NCBI GenBank assembly: GCA_030737835.1
Contig: CM060847.1
Coordinates: 9,128,704-9,192,703 of the forward strand
From: Acorus gramineus
Lineage: Eukaryota; Streptophyta; Magnoliopsida; Acorales; Acoraceae
DNA length: 64,000 nt
Reading direction: 5' to 3'
The position numbers were made by a program, and so were the translations under genes. The number at the start of each line of letters is the position of its first letter. Positions within the stretch are counted from its first letter, which is position 1. Below the pieces are notes generated by a model. It was not told where the DNA came from and did not search any database. It saw nothing but the letters and a program-made list of their open reading frames with translations. Below are positions 24,754 to 36,800 of the stretch, one piece after another.

Positions 24754-25215
24754 TAGGTCCTATTTGGATGAGAGAATAAGGGAGGAACAGAGAGGAATAT
24801 ATAAGAATAAGACTAAAAAATTGTTTGTTTGTAGGAATAAGAGAATATAACTATGTCAAAATAAGGAAGAATAAGCTGATATTAGTATTTCAGATCCTCA
24901 TTGAAATTATGTTCTTTCACCCAATTCAGTCCACTATTATAAAAGAAACACACATGTCAAATCACATTACATCACTTCTATTAAATCAAGAGATCTAAAT
25001 GTCAAATCATTTTTTATTTTCTATAAATCTTGATTTATATTATATTCATTTTTTTAATTCAAAACTTATTCATTATCAATCAAATAACAGAAACTTTATT
25101 ATCATATTTCTTAATTAGAAAAACAAAAAATACAACCAATAAAAAATAATTTATTTTTTATCTGTACTTAAAAAGCTATCTTCACATAATAATTTAAAAC
25201 ACCACCCAAACATAT
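24754..25215 (+). mobile_element. MITE, family 1 (copy E)
   Basis: Left end GGTCCTATTTGGATGAGAGA, right end CACCACCCAAACATATGC. Same internal order as copies A and B: AAGCTGATATTAGTATTTC, ACACATGTCAAATCAC, TATTCATTATCAATC, CAAATAACAGAAAC. No coding capacity. Confidence 0.6.
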
Positions 25216-25279
25216 GCTAAATAGATGAATGGCCAAGATAATATCCCATCCAATGATAGCACCACACATATAACATGTA

Positions 25280-26300
25280 GGGTGCGGTTATTACCACCCC
25301 ATTAGTTACTCACCCACTCCTTAAAATATATTTTTTTAATGTTTAGAAGGAAACCAACACCACCCCATCCCATCGACAATATAGGTGTCGACAACATGTA
25401 TTTCTGCCGATAAGCGTGACGTCAATGATCACCAGAGATCTACTGTAAGGGTGTTCGATAATAAGATTGTCGAGAAATATTGGTTCCACCGACATATTCG
25501 GTGTCGAAGGGAATCAGGGATTTTTTATAAGGATTTTTGTCTAATTCGACAAGGATAGTGTCAACCGAGTTCATCTCTATTGACAAGTTGTGCACCGATT
25601 CATGCACGGCGGGACACGCCTCGACTTTGTCGATATTTCTCACAAGTGTCATGTAGTCGGCGACGGAGGAGCCCATGCAAGTGACCCTCACCAACTCAAC
25701 GACGAAGGGTCTGGATGCAAGGATGTGGAAGAGGCAGGAGTGGAGTGTATGCACGAAGTAGGTGTAGATGTACTTGATGGAGGAGAGGCAGTCCATGGTG
25801 ACAGACCCCGTGCACTGGAGGAGGAGGTCGAGGAGATGGAGGGCGTTGGATTCGGTGGGGGTCACGGAGAGGGATGGGTCGGTGGTGATGGTGGGTTGTC
25901 GCTTGTTGGGGTGGGTGTTCTTGTTGTCGTAGGGGGAGGGGGAGGTCATGTGGTGCTTGGGGTTAATGGAGGAAGAGGTGATGAGAAAATGATCTTGGTG
26001 GGAGAAGAGGAAGGGCAGAAGAGGTGATGGGAGGAAAAGCTCGGTGGATAGGAGGAAGAGGTGGTGCCATGGTGGGAGGAGAAACTCTATGGGGCAGGAG
26101 GGGAAAGAAGAAGAAGAAAAAGAAGAGAGAAAGAAAAAGAAGTCGGTAGAACCAATATCTGTCGACACCACATCTATCGACAGAAATACACTTTGTCGAC
26201 ACCCCTATTATCGATGGGATGGGGTGGTGTTGGTTTACTTTTAAACATTAAAAACAAATATTTAAAGGGGTGAGGTGAGTATTTTGGGGAGTACTAATTC
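25280..26300. mobile_element. Inverted-end element with GC-rich cargo (Pack-MULE-like)
   Basis: The left end (25305-25410) and the reverse complement of the right end (26150-26300) share CACCCCATCCCATCGA, AATGTTTAGAAGGAAACCAA (right copy TTTAAAAGTAAACC) and GGTGTCGACAA, in the same order. The outermost left start GGTGCGGTTATTACCACC resembles the terminus of the 3488-4052 element. That outer piece is not clear on the right, so the right border is uncertain. The interior is GC-rich against an AT-rich background and carries a long minus-strand ORF (26171-25440). No transposase and no sure target duplication were found. Confidence 0.5.
25440..26171 (-). other. Unrecognised ORF inside the inverted-end element
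   Basis: Open for 243 codons. The first ~85 residues are low complexity (Phe/Ser/Pro-rich). From about residue 105 there is ordinary protein-like sequence (HLLDLLLQCTGS, RPFVVELVRVTCMGSSVADY, SIEMNSVDTILVELDKN), which could be a captured piece of a host gene. The opposite strand is also open for 145 codons (25590-26027), Gly-rich. I do not recognise the family. The last residues run into the inverted end, so it is not a complete native gene. Confidence 0.35.
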
Positions 26301-26323
26301 TCTTTTTATTTTGTTGACTATTG

Positions 26324-26575
26324 GGTTTTAAAAATCCAGTTAACATTTAAAGGGGTTTTATAATGATATTGTGTTTTATAGTGTTATTTTTAATAATTTT
26401 TCTGTTTTAGGAGGAATAGAAACTAAATAACTAAATAACCTATTCCATTAAAAAATAACTCATTTGGGTTTTTTATAAATTCAGTTAACATTTAAAGGGG
26501 GTTTATAATAATATTGTATTTTAGAAGGATTTTTTAATAATTTAACTATTTTAGGAGGGGTGAAAATTATATAAC
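26324..26575. repeat. Direct tandem duplication, ~140 bp unit x2
   Basis: AGTTAACATTTAAAGGGG followed by TTTATAAT and a TTTTAGGAGG block occurs at about 26336 and again at about 26482 in the same order. The units are moderately diverged. No gene is associated. Confidence 0.6.
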
Positions 26576-27858
26576 CCTATAAAATTATATATGTTTATAT
26601 TATATATAGTCCATATCTATATTCATGTATTATATTACTATTATAAGAAAAAAGAGAATAAGAATCTGATGTTAATTAACTAAAAAAATATCTTATCTGA
26701 TTCGTATTTTAAGAGTTTTGAATCTGAAAATTAATATCCTTATTTAAATGATCATGATAAAATACATGTTATTAACTTATCCAATGTGTATCCAATTTAT
26801 GGACTTTGATAATCAAAGTAGACATAAATTTAACAACGCTCAAAATCTTACATAATTTAACAATACAACATCCTTCTATTTTACGGTTGTGAAGCACATA
26901 ACAAATTTAACAACGGTTGGAAAGACAACTGTTAAATTTTAATTAATCTTGTAGAAATCTTTCATAGATTGGGTTTTTTATGATTTTCATACCTTTTTTT
27001 AATTAATGATGATAACTTCCCATAATGGGTTTACCTCAACAAGCATACAAACACACTAATCTTTGAAGGGTCGTCCCCCTTCTCGAAGAGGCCTCCATTG
27101 ACTCTACATGGCCACACAGTCCATAAACCATCATCGATTCGTGATCACAGAGAGGTTTTGATCCGAAATTCACAACGATATTTCGAGAGAGGTAAACCAA
27201 CAAGACCAAAAAGTAAGTTTTTCTTGATGGGTACTCCAAGTTCAAGTTGATTTAAACTCTCTTTTTATTTTCATTTATATATTTCAAAAATCAAGCGACG
27301 TTGTGATTTTGATCTTTGCTTTACTTCGTATGGTTAAAAACACGAACTGGGTCCAACGATTTCTTTTCGAAAAATTGATCTTTTTAGGTCAATCGTGCGA
27401 AAGTTACTTTTTTTTTTCGCTGTTACACACGCGCGCTTTTTACAGCCCAAAATACAAGTCTCGTATATCTTCTTAACCGTTATACATCGTTAATTTTTTT
27501 TGTACTTGTTGAAAATGGATCAATTCAATTCGAAATGGAGAATATAAATTTTTTATTAAAACATATATATATTTACTATTTTTAAAAAATTAGACATGTA
27601 TGTCATTAGGACTGCATTTGGGGTTGTACATGATTGTATCCTATCTTTTTTTTATACTATTCTTGTCCCTATCTAATTTTTGGGGTGAAATCAATGAATA
27701 GATTGAGATATCCGCATTGGGTATTCATTGAATTCCACTTATTAATGCACATTTTCGTCTAAACCTATTTTTCTACAGTCATTATTTTGCCACCAAGAAA
27801 AAGCGGTTATTTTTAGACAGTTGGGAGAGTTTGGTTTGGTGGGAAATGTTGGATTTAA
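26576..27858. other. Intergenic upstream of PANK2
   Basis: Around 26880-26945 short inverted words (TTTAACAACGGTTG ... CAACTGTTAAA) resemble sub-terminal repeats of a CACTA element, but no CACTA ends are secure. A 69-codon minus ORF (27245-27036) is not convincing. The last ~150 bases before 27859 probably carry the PANK2 promoter and 5' UTR; no element there is claimed. Confidence 0.45.
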
Positions 27859-30800
27859 ATGGAGGGGGAAGGGAACCCAACCAACCAAAAAAAGGATACA
27901 AATAATAATAAGGAGAGGGAGATAGAAGAAGAGAGGGAGGTGGCCTTCCCTTCAGCTTTGTCGGCCTCCTCAAATTCGATGATGAACCGATTGAGTTGTC
28001 GGCCTCAGATCGATCTCACTGGGGCCGCAATACAGGGGAACTTTGAGGAGAGGGACCCGTCGATTCTTTTGCCGAACCAGTCCGATGACATCTCCCATCT
28101 TGCGCTTGATATTGGAGGTCTGTTTTTGATGACATTGTCTAATTGGATTGATTTGGATTGGATTTTGGTAATGGGTTGTTGCCATTGTATTATTTTGTGG
28201 ATAATTTGGTGTTTTTGAGCAATTGTAGTTATATATGGGCATTATATTTGTTTGGAATAATTGGTAGTTCTGATAGATTTTTGTATGTTTTTTTTTTTTT
28301 TTTGTGTATGTGATGTGCTCTTTTTAGAGGATTTGTGTTTTGTGAAGGGAATGCAGGCTAACCTGACTTTTTTTATTGGTTTTATTGGGTCTGCATCAGT
28401 ACTGTTGAATGTTGATGGTGAAGTTCCTGATTTTTGTTGTGATGGTTTGGTTTTTCATTGTTGTCTGATTGTATGCCTCTTTTGATGGTGGCTTGGACAG
28501 TGGGATGCATTGAGTTGTTGGGAAAAAAAAAATCTTAATGTCTCAATCTTCCCTTGTTAGTTTTGATCACCTGAGTTTGGATTCCTTCTTTTTTCCCACA
28601 GTTGATAATTGGTGTCAAACTTTCTGTGTCTGATGAACTAGAATTTCTGTGCGAAATATAGGCTTCCTTTTCGGATTTCGGCAATGTCATCCTCGATATG
28701 CATGTGAAATGGGATCTGGAACAATTAAACATTTTGCCAACCAAAGTGGAGTGGAGCATTTACAAGTCATTCTGTTTTTTTTTTTTCTTTGTTGGTTGCT
28801 CATTTACGGATTTCTTGTTGGGTTCTCTGATAATGTTCGTTTATTATTATTATGATCATCATCATCATTTATTTTTTCCTCTCTGTAAGTGCCCTGTCTT
28901 ACATGCTTACCAACTCCCTTGGTTTGCCTACCTTCATGTGATTCTGCAGTTCACTCGTTAATTTCTTATGGGAATTTTTTATGCTTGGCATGCTTTTTGC
29001 TATTCTTCCTGTATTATATCTTTGATATGATTCCATATGTTTTTTGATGTGAAGTTCTCTCCAATCTTTTCACTATATTGAATAAAGAGGAATTTTTATT
29101 TGAATCTTGTCATTGAGCTTCAGTTGCTGATCATGTCATTGAATTTCTGGTAAAAATCGTGATCCTAGTATGGTTACTGCATTTACATTTCATGTCACCT
29201 GATTTGGTAGTAATGGAATACTTCTCAATCATGCTTTTATGAGAAATACTGCCTATATTATTTATTGTGTGTGGATTCTGTATTCCATGATCCTATTTCC
29301 CATATACTCATGCACTGATATGATGTAATTTGTGTTGATAGGATCTCTCATTAAGCTGGTCTACTTTTCAAGGCACGAGGATCATCTGACTGATGATAAG
29401 AGGAAAAGATCAACTCAGAAGAGACTGGGGCTTTCCAATCGTAATAGTAGGAGCTATCCTATTCTTGGGGGCCGGCTCCATTTTGTGAAGTTTGAGACGG
29501 GGAAGCTGAATGATTGTTTGGATTTTATATCTACCAAGCAGCTTCACATGGGCGGTATGTGTTTTTGTTTTTTTGGGTTATCAGAGGAACAGAGTCAAAA
29601 CCATTTTTCTTTTCAATTTGTCAAATATAGAATACAAACCACAGAAGCAAGATATTTGTGGTACTCCCACGTTGTTATTTTTTCTAACACTTTTCATCTG
29701 CCAAGCACACTGCTTGCTGATTTATTTCTACCTTTACCAAGTCAATCATCTGGAAGCAAAGTATGTTATATTATTTGTAGTGTTCTTATTTGCTGTTATC
29801 CGTGATATTTATTAGCATATTTAAGTGATATGTTTCAGACATTCGTTTTTGTCAATATTTTGCAGGTATTGATTCCCCTTCATTGTCTTCTAGGAGCTCA
29901 ACTAATGAGAACGTAATAATCAAGGTAATTTTGTTTTGTTTATGGAGTTAATTGTCTGGTCTTTTTTCTTATTTTGTTTCAGTAAGGATTTGTGATGCAA
30001 GGTATTGAAAAACCAATTGCAATGATATAATATTTCAGAGCAAAATTTGTAAGGATTCTTAATACCTTAAACATGAGGATCCATTCTATTGTTAGTTGTT
30101 ACCATTACTTAATTAGTCTCTATATCTGGACCAAGACTTGAGTTTGGCTTATTAGTCTAGGTCTGTTTACTAGTGTAGTCGTGTGAGTCGGGTGACCTGA
30201 TTTGAACATACGTCTATGTACTGTCATGATGTTCGTTGCACGGGGACCTCACTGAAATGATAAATAGAACACTTCAATCAACAGGCAGTCATGTTTTTCA
30301 GTCTCTTTGATTATGCTCTTAAATGTTGAATAGCTATATTGATATATCTTGAAGCCTACTTTTGTGTTAACCTGCAATTACCTTCATCATTCTGTTATAT
30401 ACCTGCACCTGACTTTGAAATTGACTATTGTTATGTACCGACCATTTTTCTACAAATAAAAAAAAAATTTGATATATGTTTTGAAGATGGCGACTTGTCT
30501 AATTTTTTATTCAGATTTTAACATATTGTTTTCTCATACAAGCAGTTTGTGTCATGACATTCATGTCATTTTTTGGTTTAATCTGCATTATAATATCTGT
30601 AGCTTATACATGAATTGACATGCTTAATTATTCGCATTGATTTTGGGTTTTTGATTGGCAAATCAATCAAATGAAAAAGGCCACTGGTGGAGGAGCATAT
30701 AAATTTGCTGATGTTTTCAAAGATAGACTTGGAGTTAGTATTGACAAGGAAGATGAAATGGATTGTCTGGTTGCTGGAGCAAATTTTTTGCTTAAGGTGA

Positions 30801-33800
30801 GAAATTGGATTTCCATCACTTTTATTTTACTTGTTGTGGTCATTTTTCTAATTATCCACGAGGAGAATTTCTCAGAATATGATATTTTTGTGTTGAGTGT
30901 CTTTCACTTTGTGTATGGTTGAAAGATTATAAATAAACGTGTTTAAAACAAGAGTTTCAAAAAATGAAGATGTTTTCTTCATCAGTCATAGGATAATAAT
31001 CATTTTTGTTGGTGAAATTAAATTATAAATTCATAATGTGCCGAAAAGTAAATATAAACAAATGAATTGAATATTGGAACATGGAAGACTTTAACAAAAA
31101 ATCAGCACTGTTCTTTTCGTTGACCTTTCTTATGCTAAATTGAAGGTCACAACTCTCTAGAACTTTACTATAAGAAATCCGCTTATCTTGAGTTGTTGTC
31201 TTTTCATGGTACTCAAGCCTTTTTTTTTTATTTTAACCTTTTTTGAGAAAAGGTGGTAGTTTTCCATTCCCCAACCCGATTCGTATCCCCTGTCCTCATT
31301 GGCCTGCTCTTATGTCTTTACACTTCTATGCAAAATGTTATAGTGTAAGATCCTTTTGAAAGTCCAGAATTAATTTTGTTGCAGCACTGACCATCAAAAT
31401 GTAGCATCATGTCTTGAAGTAAAGTAGACCTATTGATTTATACTGAGAATGAACCCAGAAGTCTGCAAAAATATCGGACAAGTGATTATGATATAACGTA
31501 ATTCTGGTTATCTACAGAAATGCATTCCAGACATTGTGGAAATGAAAATGTTTAATTCAGTCGAGCATCATTCGATCTCAATTATTTGTTCTAGTGAAAA
31601 CTATATGCAGTTGTGTGAATAATAATGAGGAAATGCTTATATATTATATATATTTATATGAAAATGGTGTTTGATACAGTAATACTGTGATTACTTGAAA
31701 ATGCTGTTATCTTCTCTTCTTCTCTGCGCAAGAAAGATTGTGTAAATCTACACATGTCGTGGTTACTTATTCATTTAGAAAAGAGGGGATTCTTAAGAAT
31801 ATTACGTTGATCAAGACAGAAAATTATGTGTGGAGCTGTTTCTTAGTTATTGAATTGTGTATCATGAGCTTTTAAATACTTGAAAAACTCTAGTATGGTG
31901 AAAATTACTACCATGTCATTATGTACCTCAAATGTATAATTTCCATGATTTACCCTTTGTCAGTGAGTTCAAATGCTCATAAAATTCCTTTCCCATTGTG
32001 GACCTCAATTTTGTCATCACCCGGATCTACTTTTTACAATGAGTTTGAAAGCTTAAAGTTTCCTTTTTTTTCCCATTATTTCCTCTACGTACCAAACAAA
32101 TACTCTTGACTCCCTTTTTTATTTTTAATTTTTGAGATTTTGCATTGAGCAGGCAATCCGCCATGAAGCTTTCACACACATGGAAGGTCAGAAGGAATTT
32201 GTGCAGATAGATCATAATGATTTGTTTCCTTATCTTCTTGTTAATATAGGTTCAGGTGTTAGTATGATTAAGGTATGGTTTTACATTCCACAATCTTTCT
32301 TACAAATATTTCATTTTTATGAGGTATACTTTTAGATTTCCGTTTGATTTTATATTTCTATTGGTATAGGTGGATGGGGATGGGAAGTTTGAACGTGTTA
32401 GTGGGACAAATGTTGGAGGGGGTACTTATTGGGGCCTGGGAAGGCTCTTAACCAAGTGCAAAAGGTCATTTTTTTTCTGTACTTCTAGTCTGTCAATTTA
32501 GTCCTTAATTCTTACACGGCAATTGTTTGATCTTACAGTTTCGACGAGTTGTTAGAATTGAGTCAGCGTGGGGATAATAGTAATGTAGACATGCTTGTTG
32601 GAGATATATATGGTGGAGTGGACTATTCCAAGGTGTGAATTTTCTCTATTTTCTTCTATTTCACTTTAGTTTAATGGAAGATTGAGTTAACCACATGATA
32701 ATCGTTGTCTTGATAGTATATTACCTGTGTAGAGTTTAGAGATGTTGAGTATTGTAAACTTGATTCTTCCGAATGACCATATGTGTAACCTGTACTGTGC
32801 TTGTTAACCATATTCATAAAATCTGGTTAACACATTCTTTAAAAAAAAAGGAAAAAAAAAAGATTTGGGTGGTAGGATATCTGAAATTAGAATACATTTC
32901 TAATTTGTATTCTTTCTCAATGCCATTATTTTTACAGATTGGGCTTTCAGCATTAACTATCGCTTCGAGTTTTGGTAAGACTATATCTGAAAATAAGGAG
33001 CTTTCAGACTATAGACCTGAAGATATATCCCTCTCCCTCTTGCGAATGATTTCTTATAACATCGGGCAGGTAAGCTGCAAATCTAATCAGTGCTTTTAAC
33101 ATGTCCTGTTATCTAATTTGACAAGCAACATGTCCCAGGAATTTCAATCACAGTACGATTCATCCAAACCACACATTCTTATTGCACTCATGTTCTGTTC
33201 TCACTGTTTATTTGATACTCGATCAAGAAGTGATAACCATGCAAGAAATCTCACATAATTATGTGCATGAAATGCAGCCTTGTGGTGAGGGACTAAGGGT
33301 TTGCCTTGTTTCTCTACCTATCTATCAAAAGTATCAAATGGATATTTATTCATTTCTTCTCTATTCACGTCTTATGAGCTCCTTGTGTCATTAAGCACAA
33401 CATACACATAACACAAAGCTTCTTTATTAAATCATTATATGAATAAATATATTATAAACTAGTTTCAACCACGTTTTGGTTGAGCTTCTTGAATTTAACT
33501 TGTGGTATTTGAACCTTTTTTATAATGGTAGTATGTATGAATGGTTTTCAATATTCCACAATATTATAGGTAATTTTTTTTTATGATTGCCCTTAGATGT
33601 ATAATATGTCGGCAGCTTCCAATTCACAGTTTATGCATGATCGTTCTAAGAATCAGTTGGACAAAGGCTTGTATATTAATATTGCACGTATACTTGTGTT
33701 TTTCTGTGCCAGATATCGTACCTGAATGCACTTCGCTATGGCCTCAAAAGGATTTTCTTTGGAGGATTTTTCATCCGTGGTCATGCTTATACCATGGACA

Positions 33801-36800
33801 CCATTTCCTTTGCAGTTCATTTCTGGTAATTGTCTAGAAAATTGGTACTTCTATAAAATATCCAATTTCTTTTGTTTTTTACTATTACCTTGTAGAGTTA
33901 AAATTAACTCCCAAGGGGAGTTGGAGTTTCCCCTGGTTGCTTGAGTTGTGAGCTTTGTCACCAATCAAGTAGGTTTCCTACCAATGATCATGCAGGAATT
34001 CGACATTAATCTTCAGGGATTGGACACAGGTTGAGAGCTGGTGATTAAAAAAACCCAAGTCAATATGGATCTTACATGATCCATAAAGTCGATCATGAAT
34101 TGATGCGACAAGGCTTGTTGGTATTTTATGTCTTGCTTTGTATGCTCTGGTCTTATCTATCAATTACTAAATTCCTTTTTCTGTTGGAATTTTCTTGGCA
34201 TTGTCCATGACTAACATTCAAATCTTTTTCATTTTAGCTTTAACATATCACATGTCATGTCAGGTCAAAAGGTCAGGCTCAGGCCATGTTTCTTCGCCAT
34301 GAGGGATTCCTTGGGGCACTAGGTGCATTCATGAGTTATGAAAAACATGGTCTTGATGACTTAATGGCTCACCAATTGGTTGAACGGTTTCCGATGGGCG
34401 ATCTGTGTGTGGATGGAAAGATTGATGGCCCACCACTTGTGGATTTGAATGAAAAGGCAAGTAAATTATATATTTATTAAATGTCATTTGGTGCTCACAG
34501 GTAGCATAGTGCAAATATTATGGAACTGTTCTTTCCCTAGATTTCTTGTTCTCTATTTAGTGGGTAGTCAAGCTTTATATTTTAACATCTTGATTTTGTC
34601 TCAAAATGTCTCTTTAAAATATTGACTGGACGCCTGGACCTACTGTATTTTAGGCCAGCACATTTTGGCATCTTTATATATATATTTTTTTAGCATTTAC
34701 TAGTCGTGTTATACATGTCCATTGAGACTATAACTTTCTGGATGAAGTTATCGGGGTGTGACCGTGTGAGAGATGTCTTGGCAGAGATAACAAAAGGTTT
34801 TATTAGATGGGAGTGTTCTTTCCTTTTGTTTGTGGGCCTTCTTGGGGAATGAAGTCATCGATAATAAAGAATCCTGCATTTATATTTAAATTAAATGCAA
34901 TGCAGGTTTTGTGATTTGGCACACACTGGTGTACACATTCCTAACTGGATTTATGAAATGATCCTGAGTTATAAAATTTATATGCATAAAAATTCACTTG
35001 ATGGATCTCCTTTCACATTCATCTTTGAATGCAAATGTGGACTGTTTTTGAAATAGAATTGTAGCATGTTATTATGATCACTTAGTCAATATTATATGAG
35101 TTTTAAATCAGACAAAGATTTCATTCTCTAAAATAACTTTTGACGTTAAAATCATTTTTAACAATTTTTCCAAAGTGCAAGTACTTTAAAAGATGCCAAG
35201 TCAGGGCTCACCCTCTTGATATCCATGATAACACTCATTTACTTTATTTTTGTGGCATAAGCATGAACAGTACGTAAGTTAAGTTCAATTTTTAATATGA
35301 TAGTAGATGTTTTGTTGAGATTATATAGAAGTGAATTATAAGCATTCCTTCCACTATAAGACTAAAAAAATGACTATGCTTTCGGGCAGATTTCGTGGAT
35401 GGAGAAGTTTGTGCAGAAGGGCATCGAGATTATCGCTCCTGTTCCAATGGCTCCTCCACCAGGAACTACTGGTGTTGGAGGCTTTGAACGACCTTATTCG
35501 AGGGGTGGAACTTTGCGTTCTGATGCAAGTGCTGCTCTAAACATTGGTGTACTACATCTTGTACCTACATTGGATGTCTTTCCATTATTAGCAGACCCAA
35601 AGACGTGAGTGGACTTTAGCTTATTCTAGCCAGTTTTACATCAATGTTAAACTCCTATTTGATATGCACGTAGACATGCTTGTTGGCATGTATTTTAATT
35701 AAACTAGTGGGACAACGATAAATAGAGGGATGAGGATGCACTTAATGCATGTCCTCTGACCACCACAAAAACATACATAATGCATTGTTTTTTTTCTATT
35801 TGTATATTGGAACAGATCTGTAGACATCCTTTGTGTCCCTTTCGCATTTAGCATCTACCCCATACTGGTTTCATAAAAGATGTATTGTTGCAAGTGCCTT
35901 TTGGATGTAATTTCTTGACAGTTTATATCTATTTAACTGACTGAAGTGTCCCCATATTTTTCCAGTTTGTTATGGAGGTCCCTTGGTATTTCATTTCTTT
36001 CAGTTAGTTTCTTTTCTAGCTCTTTGTAAGTTTGAAGATACAGAGGAGTTGATTGATCCCAACTAAGTGGATATATTACGTAGAATTGAAAATTTTGTTG
36101 TTCATGGCAGCAGATTTGAAGTCAAAATGTTGATATCAAATGTAGGTAGAAAAAAAACGTAAAAAGAAGAAAGGCTTATTGGTTGTATTTAATTTATATA
36201 TCCATTCTTTCTTTGACTATATGTCAACTTCTTGCTTGGGACGATTTCCTTGTGCTAATTGGTTGATATTTGCAGGTATGAGCCTAACACCATTGATCTT
36301 GCAGACCGTAGTGAGTTGGAGTGAGTAAAATTCATTGAGGAATTGTTTACTTGAATATATGTGAAATCTTCAAAATTAGTTACATAATGTTTGCAATTAA
36401 ATAAAATATTTATTGAAGAGATGCTTATCTGTTTAAATGGCATTTGCTGATCCTTATGTCGTCCCTGTTCATTGCTGTAGGTATTGGTTTACTGTTCTGT
36501 CAGAACATTTGCCTGATCTTGTTGATAAGGTGCATCTCTATTCTCTAGCTTAGGGAATTTCCTCCTCTCCTATTGCAGCTATCAAATTTTTGAATATATC
36601 AAATTTACATGTATAGGGTGTGTTTGTGCACAAACCTAAAGGGACAATGAAGACTCACTTTCCCTAGGTAAAATGGAAGGAAAACGAGTTTCACTTTGAG
36701 TAACCTATTTTTGTTGTTTGTGCATGTAATGTAAAATGTTTGAAAAGTGATAGAAAAATTCAGTTAAAACTTTATTTGAAAATTGTAATCTAATAAAATA

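Noticed and set aside
25590-26027. Gly/Val-rich 145-codon plus-strand ORF
   Set aside because: Low complexity, opposite a longer ORF in a GC-rich transposon cargo; no sign of a real gene.
26880-27640. Possible CACTA element fragment
   Set aside because: Sub-terminal-like inverted words are present but no CACTA ends, target duplication or coding region.
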